A stretch of 26,487 nucleotides of DNA, taken from Mnemiopsis leidyi (lineage: Eukaryota > Ctenophora > Tentaculata > Lobata > Bolinopsidae). Made by a program: the position numbers and the translations under genes. The stretch spans positions 4,976 through 31,462 of the forward strand of contig JH153797.1 of NCBI GenBank assembly GCA_000226015.1. Direction: 5' to 3'. Under the pieces are notes generated by a model that saw nothing but the letters and a program-made list of their open reading frames with translations, had not been told where the DNA came from and searched no databases. Positions 1 through 13,900 of this stretch are shown here, one piece after another. How positions within the stretch are numbered: the stretch's first letter is position 1; the number at the start of each line of letters is the position of its first letter.

Positions 1-196
1 GTAAATAAGTACCTTGACTAGAAGGGATGGAAAGTAAATAAGTACCTTGACTAGAAGGGATGGAAAGTAAATAAGTACCTTGACTAGAAGGGATGGAAAG
101 TAAATAAGTACCTTGACTAGAAGGGATAGGAAAATAAAAAGTACCTTGACTAGAAGGGATGGAAATAAAAAGTACCTTGACTGGAAGGGATGGAAG
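1..196. repeat. 31-33 bp minisatellite overlapping the ASCC3 stop codon
   Basis: About six tandem units of the form gtaaataagtacc...gaagggatggaaa. Units at 1-33, 34-66 and 67-99 are identical 33-mers. The unit from 100 carries a 1-base change, and the last two (about 133-196) are 31-mers with ataaaaagtacc. The array may extend left of the window. It lies in the last ASCC3 exon: the innermost unit is translated and the next supplies the TAG stop. Confidence 0.95.
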
Positions 197-1995
197 GTGG
201 AGGATCACAGAGCTCTTCTTCCTCTTCGTCCAGTAGATCCGCCTCCATCTGGTACACTATCTCTGATTCCAGGACTTCTAGATACACGGGGTATTGCTGA
301 TCTGGGGTTATGTACTTTTAGAAGGCAGGCTGGCATGTGACGGAGTAAGTACTAGAACACAGGATACAGGACTACGTGCCAGACATGAGTGAGACACGAG
401 GTAATGAGAGAGACAGAACACTACATATAGCTCTTTTTTCCCCCTGGACAGAGGATGTGAACTTACCTAGACCGAGATAAGTCTGAGAGATAATGTAGAG
501 AGTGTATATGTGTCTACCCGGAGATTCAGGAGTGTAGAAGGACAGAGGGACAGACATACTATTCCCTCTGAACGGTCCACATCGCTTCATGGCTATCAAC
601 TCTCCTGGATAAACAGTAATCAGCTGATTTCGTTTTTGTTTTCATGTCCCAAACATAACGGTGGTTAATGATAGACCGCCAATCTGGATTCAGGGTATGA
701 AAAAGAAGTTAAATTGTATTTGAACAAAAAGCCAAACAGATAAAGAAACAACTTATCACTTGGTCCAAAACAAAACGAGTTGGATTTGCAAGACAGAAAC
801 TTAGACTTGCAAGACAGAAACAAGACACAAACCTGACTCGATCTCGCCCAAGAGGACCCACCACGTCTCGTCTACAGGTTTGTTAAACCTGGGAGCGTGG
901 GCTTTACGTCCGGCGGGCTTGCTGCCCGGAGTTTTACCGGACCTGGGGAGAGTCAGCTTCACGTCAATACTGTACTCTTTGTCAGCGTGTACCGGCACCC
1001 AGATAGCTCCTGGAGAATTAATCGTCACTGACGTGTACACACCACGTGTTTTAACGTGGTATGACAGGTGTATACACGTGGTACTCACGTGACTGTACGT
1101 CACGCGTCTAGGTTAAGGTCGTGTGATGAACAGTGGGTGGGGGGGGGGCTACTAACTCTAAAAAAATCTAAAAAACAGTAGAGAAACAGTAGAGAAACAG
1201 TAGAGTAACAGTAGAGAAACAGTAGAGAAACAGTAGAGAAACAGTAGAGAAACAGTAGAAAAACAGTAGATAAACCTCCTGGAGCTTGTTTGGGGGTGTA
1301 GTTCTTGTCTAGAAGTTCAGATCCACACACGGAATGTGTAACTCTCAACAATGGCATGTGACACATCGCCTGATAAGATAATGATTTGTTAACTACTCAA
1401 CCTGTTATATATAAATATATTATCTCTTTTTTAACATTAATATCATCTCTTTTTTAAGTTAAACCGAATAAGTTAGACGGGATAAGTTAGACCGAACACG
1501 ATAATTTACATTAACTGTTTTAGTGTTTACCTTGAATATTTGTTGAATTTCCCTTTCAGTTAAGTCCGACTCTAAATTTTTGCGGAGCAAGTCAAGTCTG
1601 TTGTTGTAGGCTGATAATATCTCAGGAAAGGATATACTATCTGATTGTGATAACGATCTGAGGAATTAGAACTTGAACAGAAAGATATAAGTGTTACCTT
1701 CTAAACTATCTGCAGAGCGAGATACGAGGAAAGGAAAAGTACACAAAAAAGAAGGAAACTATAATATATACTATGTATATATATATATATATAAAAGGAT
1801 ACTAAGTCTTATGAAGAAGTACACTAAGTCTCACTGAGTCAGGTAGAAGAGATGTAACTGATCAGGTTCTACAATAGGGAGTTGTAGGAGAGGATCGTCC
1901 TTCAGCCAGCACCCCTGTATTATCATCTTTACAAGGTGCATTATATTTAGGGAGGTTCGCAGCCAGCCACTGTCCGCTGCTACATCTAACATAGC
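150..1995 (-). CDS. ASCC3: ASCC3 C-terminal exons (22-27), end of Sec63 unit 2
   Basis: Exons 1995-1835, 1657-1531, 1369-1276, 1009-833, 604-467 and 301-150 complete the second Sec63 domain, including its C-terminal FN3-like part. Recognisable segments are [12 protein letters not shown] and [13 protein letters not shown] in the first, HADKEY in the fifth, and [17 protein letters not shown] followed by [14 protein letters not shown] across the last two. All match the ASCC3 family in order. Residues after LEV are an acidic tail (DLLDEEEEE), then about 18 residues encoded by the innermost units of the 31-33 bp minisatellite. The stop TAG (150-152) lies inside a repeat unit. No AATAAA is seen on the minus strand between the stop and the window edge, so the 3' UTR end is probably outside. 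Confidence 0.9.
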
Positions 1996-4900
1996 CTGAA
2001 AATAAGTAGAGTAGTAGGAGATATAATAAAGTAGATTTAAGTTTACAGACATCCCAAGATATGCAATAATCAAGATAAGATAATTAATCATGGTTTAGAC
2101 AATAACTCAATAGGAGAGTTAGCTTGAAAATTTTAAATGCTCCAAAAAATGCAAATATACCTGCAAAATTCGAATAGCTTGATCGTGAACACTCTTCAGA
2201 TCAGTGATGTAGTCCGTCATGGGCATGGCCTGGCGGGAGAAGTGAGCCTGGAGGAGCAGGTGAACCTTGGTGTGGGGACTGTCGTAGGAGAAACTGGGAA
2301 CTCTAATTGGCAGCGAGCCAGCCATCTCCTCATTGAGTTTGTCTTCGTTATGTCGTACCGGCATCTCATCGTACTCAGTCACGTCACACAGTAGCTGGAG
2401 TATCTCGTTTAGACTGCTGGCTGGGCTGAGAGTGTCTGCAAACATCTTGACGGTAAGGTGGGAGAGGTAGTAGTAGGAGGCTATGTAGCCCAGTATCTGG
2501 GGAACTAGAGTGGCACCGTCCTCGTCCACAGCAACACAATAGGACTCCTCTAGTTCTCGTATCTTGGAGGACACGATACTCGACAGGAAGGTGTTGATGT
2601 TGTCGTCCTCCAGGTCCTCCAGGTGGTAGTAAGCAGGGTTCCTGAGGAGTCTCCGGAAGAAGTAGGTCCAGGTCAGGTAGTCCATAGCGTCCTGCTTCGT
2701 CTTGACAGTTCCCGCCACTATCTCCGCGTTGAAATGGTCCGTTAACACACTCAACAGGTTGGACTCTACAGGAAACGGCTCGTACAAGAACTTCTTGTAG
2801 AAGTGTTTCTTGATGTCGTGAACGTAAATACAAGCGATACCCTGGTCATCGAACTGAGGTCTCCCAGCTCTACCCATCATCTGTAAGACATCTGTTATGG
2901 GGAAGTCCACGTACCGGTTAGATTTACCGTCGTAGAACTCCGTCCCCTTGATGATAACAAGATGTGCAGGGAGGTTGACACCCCAAGCCAGGGTAGCGGT
3001 CGCTACAAGGATCTGGATCTTCCTCTCTGTAAAGAGATGTTCTACCACCCTCCTGTCCTTCTCGTGGAGACCCGCGTGGTGGAGACCTATACCGAACTGT
3101 AGTGTGTGTTTCAGATTGGAGTCTCCCACACTGTCTATAAGAGCCTGCAGTTCACGGTCAGGAATGTCGTGTATCCACTGTTTGGGGTTCTCTCCTGCTG
3201 CGTGGGATATCAGGTCGTATGCCGTGAGACGAGTTTGACGTCGAGACGCCACGAAAATGAGGACTGGTTTTTGGGGACTGTGCTGCTTGATGTCGTTGTA
3301 AGCTGGCTTGTTCATGGTGGCCATCCGGGGACAGTAGTGTTGTCCCGGGAATCCCGTGATGTGGACTTCCAGAGGGACGGGACGTACGGAGGGTTTGAAG
3401 TTAAACATCCCGACATTGGTGATGTTCAGCCAACTTCCCACATCCCCGGCGTTAGCTAGAGCAGTACTGAGACCGACCACTCTGACCTGCTGCTCGGTGT
3501 GAGAGGAGATAAAGTTAGTCCTGCTAACTATCACCTCCAACACAGGACCTCTGTCGTTACCTAGCAAGTGTATCTCGTCAATAACAAGGAGCCGGACCTG
3601 CTGGACGTACTTCCTGTTCTGCCAGGACCTGGAGATACCGTCCCACTTCTCGGGGGTGGTGACTATGACGTCAGCTCCAACCACCGCTTTCATGTCCGGC
3701 ACCACGTCCCCCGTCAACTCCACCAGCTTCTTTCCCAGACCTTTACCTATACGCACACTCCAGTCCTTCATCCTCTCCTTGACCAGGGCTTTAAGAGGAG
3801 CTATGTACACACACTTGTCTCCAGGGTAGTTTATGAAAACTCGGAACATTGCCAACTCTGCAGCTACAGTCTTCCCTGACCCGGTAGGAGCGCCCACCAG
3901 GACACTGTGGTCAGTGTGAAACAGAGAGTGGAACACTTGTGTTTGTACCGGGTTGAAGTGGGAGAAACTGAAGTAGTCTTTGTACTCGGGGTTGGGGATG
4001 ATAGAGGTGGGGAGGGGTTGGAGATCAAGGAGCTGGGTGTGGGGCAGGTGATCTTGAGGCAGGATCACTCCCTTCACTGAGATGAAGTCTGAACCTTCAG
4101 CCCCGATCCAGTTATCAGATATCATCCTTACAATGTAGGACATGTTCTCCTTGTCTATAAGCGGGATTGAGAAGTTCAACTTCTGAGGAGAGTTCTCTAC
4201 CACGTGTTTCTTTTGCAGAGAGAAGTACTCGCTGTGGTACATGTGATCGTTGTTAGTGTCCTCCACCCATATCCACCAGGGTTCTGAAGTCTTGCTGTGC
4301 CACTTGTCGTTCCAGGTGAACTGAGGGGTGATGGTCAGCTCTAACTTGAGGACAGTAGCCGTTACAGGCTGTACTACAGTGTCTATAGCTACTGCCGGGA
4401 AGTAGTTCACGTGCTGCTTGATCTTGTCTCCCATAGCCACGTGCTGTAACATGTGACCTATCTCCCTAGCTGGCATCTCCTTGAGCTTGTCTATGGTGAG
4501 TCTGAGTCTCTCTATCCGGTCCAGGACATGGGGAGGAAGAGTGCTGAACTGTCGGAGCGGTGTGTCTCCCTCCCAGATGCGGTGGTTCAACATCTTACTT
4601 AACGTCAGTAGTTTGCTCGCTACTGTTGGGTAGCCGTTGTGTACTGCTATGTCAAACATCGCCCGGATTATCCTGCTTCCGTTCTGAAATGTTTCTCATC
4701 TTAACAAGATAGCATCAGAGGCAACATTTAAGTGCGGTCAAAAATCGCAAATTATGCGGTGCCGCACTTGCTCAAAAAGGCGAATTGTGCGGCAGAGTGC
4801 GGCGAAAATTGTCAAATTATGCGGCGAAATTGCGGCGAAATTTCCATAAAAGTGCGGTAATTGTGCGGCATTTAAAGCTTATTTTTGGGTCCATTCAAGC

Positions 4901-7900
4901 ATAAAAACTCAAAGTGTAACGTGATATGACGATTGGATACTTAGCAACAAGTATTGGCTATTACGATCAACATAGGTATATGATGTGTCCCTTAAGTCCA
5001 GGACGAAAACGTCCCAGATTCCGAGCAACAAGTACCAAAATGTCCTACATTCCGAGTAAGGCTTGTCAAGCGCAAGGACGAAAACGTCCCAGATTCGGAT
5101 CAGCAAGGACGAAAACGTCCCACATTCCGATCAGCAAGGTACGAAAACGGCCCAGGATTCCAATTGGCAAGGTACGAAAACGTCCCAAATTCCATTTAGC
5201 ACGTGGAAACCAAAATGTCCCAATTTTAGAGACGAAAAGGTCCCAATTTTTAAACCATGATGCAACAACAAATATTTTGGTTTTTATGCGATTAAGTGCG
5301 ATTTTCGGGAAAATATGCAGTGAAACCAAAAATATGCGGAATTATGCGGATAATATAGAATTGTGCGGATTGTGCGGAGAACTGGAAATTGTGCGAAATC
5401 GCACTCACCGCACTTAAATGTTGCCTCTGGATAGCATGGGAGGATGGATGTTAACACAACGCACTTGCACAGTACCAATAGCCTACATGGCAATCAGATG
5501 TTCAACATGACTTGACGAGATTGTATACGTCCTAAGTGCTGAAATCTAACGAGTGAAGTTCAGCAGTTTGTTGGGGTCAGATATGACAGTGAAAACATAA
5601 TTCATGTTATGTGTTTGTTACCTGAGCGACATACAGTGTGTCAGAGAGGAGAGAGTAACTCTCAATGTGAAGTTGGGAAATGTACGCCTGAAGGAGGATG
5701 TTGACTTTACCGTACACATTCTCCGTACCTCCCTTCACTTCGTAGTTTGAGGAGCGGTGTAGTTCCCCCAACTCTACACTCTCTTCTTCTTGGACCTGGG
5801 GTAGTGGACGTCAGCTAGGTCGGTAATAAAATACACAAACATACTGAATCTGGTTCCTGGACACGTGACAAAGAGACACATACACTACCATGATGGGAAT
5901 AGAAATATCGATATTATAGGCCTCTCCCAAATAGTTGCCCCTAAAGTATTATTCGTGATTACATAAGTTTGAGAGCGGTACACTTCGACAAACCTTGAGT
6001 TGACTGAACTCGTCAGCCTGGCTGATACACCCCAACAGTTCCCCCTCTATCAGGTTAGGCTTGAAAGTAGAGTTGAAGTGCTCGATAGTTGGATGTTTGA
6101 TGTAGAAGTGACTAGCTGTTCGTCCCAGGTCGGTAGCAGCCAGGATTTCTGTCTCCGGGTTGAACCTAATCATCCTACATTTGTCTAGAACTAGAGCCGC
6201 TTTCTTCACCAGGTCAGTCAGGTACTGAAATTGTACAGATATTTGTGAGGAGCCGGGCCTGGGTGTTAAGAGTTGTACAGTACTAGAGCTGCACAGTGCA
6301 CATTAACATTTTATACTTTTAACAGTAAGAAACTGCTTGCGGTTATTTTATCCAAATGATTTCTGACAAGCATAATTTAAACTCCAAAATTAACTCACAT
6401 ACGATATACACTACGTTAATGACTACTTCTAAATCTTATAAGGAGTAACAAAACCAGGCTTGCAATACTTTGAGTCTGAGCGGGGTATACTAACATGATG
6501 AAGATCAGGGTCTCGTTCTCTCATTTTCTGATTAATCCCGTACAGTAGAGGGTTCTTCTGCATCCTGACCCACAAATAGGTGTACTTCAGCCACTGGATA
6601 GCTTCCTCTACCGAACCGACCGTACCTGGATATGTTCAAGATGTTAACCCTGATATAAACAGTAATTATATTGTTATTTAGAACTTGGGATTCCGAGATT
6701 CCAGTACTTGTAATCAGTAGTCAATAGTCAATGACTAAACATATAATAGTAGTGTTGAAAGTATTAACCTAGGCATATCTCCGCGTTAAGATTGTCGTTG
6801 AGACTCCTGATGAACTGAGACTCTATAGGATGTTGCTGAGTGAGGAGCATGAGGTACTTGTGTAGTTTGTCCTGGGGTGTGATGATGATGCCGTGTCCTG
6901 AAGAGTCGAACTGAGGACGCCCTGCACGTCCGAATATCTGCAGGACATCCAGGATCCCGATATCCACAAACTCGCCCTTACTGGCGTCGTAGTACTCCGT
7001 ACCTGGATGGGAGAATTTTAGCAATTTGAGAGCAGTGAACAATGAACATGGTTTTTAAAGTTGACTTTGAGATTAAAGTACAGAGAACTCTTTAAGCTAA
7101 CAAGGGGCTAACAACCCACCCTCATTTCAAATCTAACTGACAAAACACCAGCTCACCTTTAATAACGACAGTGTGAGCTGGCAGATTAACACCCCACGCC
7201 AGAGTGGCAGTACAACACATCACTTTCACCAGACCCTCGTTAAAGAGATTCTCTACAACATTCCTGTCGGGCCGGGGCAGGCCGGCGTGGTGCACTGTAA
7301 ACCCGTCCCGGTACAGGTAGTTCAACTTCTTCTGGGACGAGCGGGACAGCTGCTTCAGCCCACTAGGAGAGAGAGAGAGAGAGGGGTTAGAATAGGAGTA
7401 GCATAAGATCAATACTTACTATTGAATACAATATCATTTGTAATTTACTCTTTTGTTCTTGAACTTCTGAAAAGAAGAACGAATACTTACTACTGATATT
7501 TAGGATGTTCCACAGGTGAGAATATCTCCAGTTCTCCTTCAGTCTGAGCAATCTCTCTGAGCTTCTCGCAGGTCTTCAGCGTCCCGTTCCTACTGTGCAC
7601 GAACACCAATACCTGCGTGTTACGGTGTCAATTTTTTAACGCTTACAAGTAAAGCTTGCTTAGAAAAACAAAATGTATTCCTTCTTAATTTTAATGACAT
7701 CCTTGTTTACCAACTACAACAATGTTACCTGTTTTCCAGCTTTGACAGCCTCCAGAACTTTCTCATAACACGCAAGATCGATATTTTCCCGCGTTTTGAA
7801 CTTGTTTGTACCCCGGACACCAATAAAGGTTTGCTTAAGCGGGACTGGTCTGAACCGAGAGTCGAAGTAGAATAGACCTTTGTGGAGATTTACCTGCACA

Positions 7901-10900
7901 GTAGTTTAAAGTACTATAGTGGGTGCTACTTTGTGTTAGTTTTAAGAGAGCAGTAAGTGGCTAAAATCTCAGCTATGACGAGTCAAGCAGCTTGGCTATT
8001 TCACTGCTAGTTAACGGGAGTGACCGGCTGTTACAGCTTGCTGGAGAGGGGAGTGCCGGGTTTACGCAACTTTGTGCGGCTTGCCGACATTGCTTAATGG
8101 ACAGACACAATGCTGTGAACTGAAATGCGACACCAGATTTTCCGAGGCGAAGACTTAAATTTAACAAGTCATTGCGCTTAAAGTTTAAGTTAAATCTGCA
8201 AGATGTGCTGGATGTAAAATACGCACTATATATATGTCACGAACATAGTACAATGTATGTTGTATATGAGCTATGTAGTACACTAACCTTCAAGAAATTA
8301 GCTACATCTATGTAGTTCGGTAGAGTAGCAGAGAGACCAACTATCCGGATCATTTGTTGAGAAGTCTCGACTTGTCTCAACGTTCGAGCTATCAGTGTCT
8401 CAATCACAGAACCTCTGTCTTCGTGAAGTAGATGTACCTCGTCTGTAAGTGGGAGTGTTATCAGCAGGAAATGTGGCAGTTAACAGTTTGTAATTAACAG
8501 TTAACGGTTTGTAATATCAGCTCAATATTTTCAGAATGCAGCTAAACATTTTCGGAATCGTCAATTGCTCGTTTATCAACACACGAAATATAAGATAGGA
8601 CACCGCCACACTAACTTATACCACAAACCGATAATAAGGAGACGAACAAGCTGAGAGAGAGCAGTATCTCCAGTACTCTTCCTGGTCACCACATCCCACT
8701 TCTCCGGCGTCACTATCAACATCTGTGTCTGGGAGATCTCCTGCTTCGTCAGCTGCATGTCTCCAGTCAGCTCCCGGACTTGGATTCCCAATCCTTGCAG
8801 CTTCTTTCCAAATGTTTTCGTCATTTCTGATGCCAGAGCTTTCATGGGAGTGATATACACAATCTGAGAATAAAGATAGTGAACCAATGTGCAAACCAAA
8901 GTTAGGTTTAGGTTGTTGTTGTACTTATGAACATTAGATATGGCAAATCGCTTAAGTAAAAGGTGTAAAGTAACCTTAAACTTGTTGCGCTGAACTACTC
9001 CGTTATCCGTGTAGTTCTTGACGGTTCTCAAGACAGTCAACAGAGCTACATTTGTTTTACCAGCCCCAGTCGGTGCACTTATCAAGAGATTCTCGTTGGT
9101 ATCATACGCTGTTTTGTACACGATACTTTGGATTCTGTTCAACTGAAATAGTCCGCCTGTCATTTCTAATGTAATACGATCGGAAAAGTTCAAAGTGTCG
9201 AATAAAATGTTACCTGGTTACACGCATATTACACGCATATACCTTGTTTTCTACAAGCCTGAAAGCTGATACGCTCGTGAAAGATTATTAAAATATTCTA
9301 CCAACGATGTAGTGACAAATTGCGCTTTGCTTGTCTCAACCCCGTTTGGCGGTCGCGCGCGCCTTACAAAAAGTCCCGCCGTCGTACCTTTTTTATACCT
9401 TTAAATGCAATCTTCCCCACAGGGTCCATATCCGCAACGTCCACAAACTCGTCCGTCCACTGAGGTGGAGTTTGTTTGGTGGCAGGAAATGTGTACTCTT
9501 CATAGCCCGGCTTAGAGTCATTGACAACGTCTACAGGTAACGTTATTTTAGCTCCCAGTATGTACGCTGCAGTTTGTTTTACATGTACTCGCGTATCAAA
9601 TACGTAGGGTAGTTCGGGGTGTTCAGCTTGTCGAGGAAGCAGAGCAGGCATCATGTTAGCGGTCATCAGAGCGTACTCTCTGAAACATAGTACACTGGTT
9701 CGAGAACGTTCTAACTTAAGTTTCTATACGCGCGTGTAAATCACGTACATGCATAATGGGCGTGTAGTTAGCAAATTGACAAGCACAAGAAGCAGAGAAC
9801 CGGGCGTTGCTCTTTTTCCTGGACTGACCGTTGTTCACGCAAGAGTTCGGGATCAAACGCGCGTTGTTGAGTGATCGCTTCCTTCTTCATCTTCCTTTCT
9901 TCTTTCCGGAGCTGCTTCATCCATATCTTCTCTCGTTCAGTCAAAATGTTCACCTGTACAGTTGCAGTGATTAACACTACAAAACTGGACAAATTTCATA
10001 ACTTGGATGAGAACGTTCCTTTGTAGAATTGTACCGTATACTTTCTTATGTGGAATTGTACCCGATACTTTGGTGTGACAACTAATTTGAAGTTTGTGGA
10101 TGAACATGTAACCTTGTTGAACTTCACTGTAATTATTTAATTTGACACGGGAAACACAAGATCACATTCAACCGAAAAGTGCTAATATTTGAGTTTCCAA
10201 CATAACATAACGTTTCAAAGCTTCAACATTTTTCTAAACATGAATCATTCCCAATTTCCTATATTCCCGATCTCCTATATGCAGTATCGATACGTGACAA
10301 GCCAATACTGAAATGTCAGTAGTTTAGCTAGTCCCTTAGTGACAGACGCAGATTAATAATGTGTATAATGGTATACTATGTCCTATTTTTTATTTCTACC
10401 ACATTTATGCGATACATTTCTCACTTCACGATATATGTCGGTATTATATATATATATTCCCGTATTATAGTATTATTAACCGCAACACCGCTGACTCTAG
10501 ATGTTTGCAGTGTCTTAAAGTCACGTACAAAACCAGGGGGATTGTACAGAGTTTTTATTTTTTTAGACAAAATGATCATAGTATAACCCAAACATTTGTA
10601 ATATTCATACAAAACGTGTAAGTACACACGTGTAAATACACACGTGTAAATACACGTGTAAGTACGTGACAAGTGTAAGTGCCAAGTACTGTACACTCTC
10701 CACCAATTTATAACGTATAATCAGATTTAGTGGAATGTAAATCTTAATGACGTAATACAATAAGAACGTGTAACTTTACACTCGCTAATGATTTAAACTG
10801 ACATGATTACACGGGTTTTAATTAGGGAGAGAGAGAACGGTTATCGAACTGACAAATTTAGAGGTATTTCGATCTATAAGTCACTTGATACACAAATATT

Positions 10901-13900
10901 CATGGTACACATCCTCGACTGATATTAACATGATTAAACCGTGTGTTGTAATGTTTCACAAGGAGAACAATATTTAAAAGTCAATGAGGTCAGATATACC
11001 ACAAATATTTACTTTTTATTCCCAGGAATACCTATACGTACCTATATGTGGAAATTGTTCATTTGTAGCTCCCTATTGGAGAGTGGACCCGCTCACATTG
11101 ATATCCCTAAGAATCAAGATGAGTTAAGCAGGCTATACCACATACCCACTTCCCCACATACCCACTTGCCCACATACCTGAGTTGATATTGCAGGACCAC
11201 GTTCCTGTTTGAAATGTGGTATTTTAGGAATGTTCTCCGCCACTCCCGAGTAGATGTCAAAGTTAGATTCCTCCTCTAGGAGGTCAAACCCTGAGGGCTC
11301 CCTGATAACTCGTCTGTTTGCTAATATTTCTGCTATCAGGTCGAACGATTCAAATCCAAGCAGTCCAAACAACTGAAAACATAATTGGAAATGAGATGTA
11401 GGTCCAATAACCTGTAATATAAATTTAAATTTGTAAAACCTGTAACCTGGCCTGCTAAATTCAACGCTATCTAGGAAACAATTAGTACACACACTATTCT
11501 GGTTACAGCTAAAATAACAATACTAGTTACTAAAACTGAGTGTACGAAATTTTACACGATACAAACTGAAGCCAAGGTCTAAAATATTAAACATTTATGT
11601 CTTTTCATAATGATAAGTTCGGTAATACGACATTGCCTTGTGCGCAACACGAACTAAAGGTAAAGGAACACCAGTAACAGTAAAACTGACCATGTCTTGG
11701 AGTTGCTCGTTAGAGTTCTGAGAGGAAATGTGGTTGAAAAGAGCAGACACGAGCTCATCTTGAGCTAGGGCTGGAGGGTCGGGCTTCTTGTACAGCTCTC
11801 TACATTGCAGCTGAAGAGGGAAACAAAAGTTGATTTATCTTTTACAACAGCAGGGGAATAATTTAGATGAGATTTCAGTCCACGATGAGGGAGATTTAAG
11901 TCACAAATTATTAGAGACCAACTATTCCCAAGTTTTAGGAACTCACATTTAGCCATCCTGGGTCACTAGGAGAAACATTACTTCTACTAGATGTAGAGTG
12001 GGTAGGTCTAGCAGCGTTAGCAGTAGCAGCAGCAGTAGCTTCCAGTACCCCTGCTCCTTCCTCCTCCACCTCTCCCTCGCTCTCATCCTCCGACATGGGC
12101 TGGGAGAACTTCACTACTTCAGCGGGGTTGAACTTAATTCTGGGAAGATTTAGGAATTTAGCTCAAGTTTTAACAATAATGCGATAATAGCAAATAGAGA
12201 TCTAGAGGAAACAGTTCAGAAAAAGGAAAAATACTGAAACAAATAAGATGTAAATAGGCTCTTACTTCGCACCGAATATGACAGGAGGAATGGTGTCCTC
12301 ATCATCTTTTTCATCAGTGAAATAGTTTGGTCGAGCTTCTTTTAACGTTGTGTAACTCGCATATACCTGATGGGAGGTTGGGATGTATTCTCGGGGGGCA
12401 GGTTTCTGTAGATCAGTATATTTAGAAGTAAGACAGAACTTTGAGAAACTCAAGAAAAGAACACTTTACAATTCAAGAAGTGCAGGTGCTATTACTTGGG
12501 GCTTAGATTCAGCACTTCAAGAAATGATGGATGACAGCTTATCGCTTTCGAGCCCGAGCGGTCAGGCGGACAAACAGTCCCAATTTTTTTACTCATAGGA
12601 CAATTTCAGAAAATTAAATTCATATTCGGCCAACTGTATTTTTCAGTTGGTGGCGATTTTTCTGCGGCCATCCATATTTTTACCGAAAAATCAGTTTCTA
12701 ACAGAAAAAATGGGCTCAGTTTGTACTTTTCTAGACGGAACATCAAAATCTAGTTCCGCAAAATCAATTCTAGACGAAAGCGATGGTTTCGACCGAAAAA
12801 ATAATTAAGATCGCAAAGATATTGAATTTGAATTTCGTTTGTCAGAAAACTTCGGTTAGAACGATTTTTAATTAAAATAGGAATCCAACCGCCATACAAC
12901 TTTTTTGCAGTGTTGAGCGGAGTCCCACGAACATCAAATCTAATCTGAAACTTACTTTTCTTAATACATCTTCGTTGACATGGCCGAACTTGTCTTTAAC
13001 TTTAAACACTTCTCGCCAAGTGAACTGTTCAAATCCGAGAAAGAGAGTGAACATTTCCTCCAGCGTGGTCTTTATATGTTCAGTACTACAACTCTCACCA
13101 ACCTGAGCAGATGCATTTGTAGATCAACTACTAGAGTTTGTAAATTGTAGTTCTACATTTTGATTTATAAGCCTGTTTTAACAAAATTGAATTGAAACTA
13201 GGTGACATAACTCGTCATAACTTCTAACTAAGTAACTAACAGATCCCTATATACGGAAGAATGACTTGTGAAGTAGATATGAAATACCAACCAGAAGGGA
13301 CATATCGTGTAACAGCTCCTTGACACACTTAAGGAGACCTTTATCTCCGGTAGATTTGACATGGTCAGAGAGTGGGCTCCACTTGAACCTGTACTCTTTC
13401 TTGCTCTGACAATACAGAATTTTACTTGACTAGTGATTTGTGCAACTTTTTCAAGCCATTCTAGAACACACAATTACGTTTTATCACAAATTAATTTGAC
13501 TTTTGAGGCATTTCACAAACATGCATTTCAATCAGCGGAAAATTATATTGATTTTGAATTAATTTAGAGCATAAAACGGGTCAAAGCGTGCTGGAAGATA
13601 CAAAGTTATCTGATAGTAAACCTGTGGAGACTCACGAAATTATGATCTCGTCTCTCCAACTCGAGAAACTTTGCCTGTCTGACATTAAAGTCTAAGTCTG
13701 TCTCAAGTTCACCGGCAAGACCTCCCAAAGCACGTAAAGAACCTGTGTGGACGTAGCTTGCGGTACTTTCTAGTAAATCACTAAGCAAAAAGCAAAGCAA
13801 AGGATTTTTCTGAGTGTTTGGAAGGCATTTAGTGAATGTATTTGGTTAACAATCATGACGCCATGTTGAATGCCAAGAGAATAATTTAAAATGTTTACGT

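Noticed and set aside
1..196. CRISPR-like array
   Set aside because: Whole 31-33 bp units repeat with no unique spacers, and the setting is an intron-bearing animal gene; it is a minisatellite.
4926..5417. 163-codon plus-strand open frame
   Set aside because: It lies wholly inside the hAT-type element and its basic repetitive residues come from translating the hairpin minisatellite; no domain, start context or codon signal supports a gene.
9801..9828. Alternative donor at 9800/9799 extending ASCC3 exon 9
   Set aside because: It would leave phase 0 against an acceptor needing phase 2, and breaks the family match LLREQR-EYALM; the GTCAGT donor at 9828/9827 fits both.
10359..10696. Several 75-91 codon frames on both strands in the large ASCC3 intron
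   Set aside because: AT-rich low-complexity translations without domain, signal or conservation clues.
13228..13473. Minus-strand frame in the ASCC3 N-terminal region as a separate protein
   Set aside because: Another frame of the same DNA (13405-13292) joins neighbouring exons in phase and matches the ASCC3 N-terminus.
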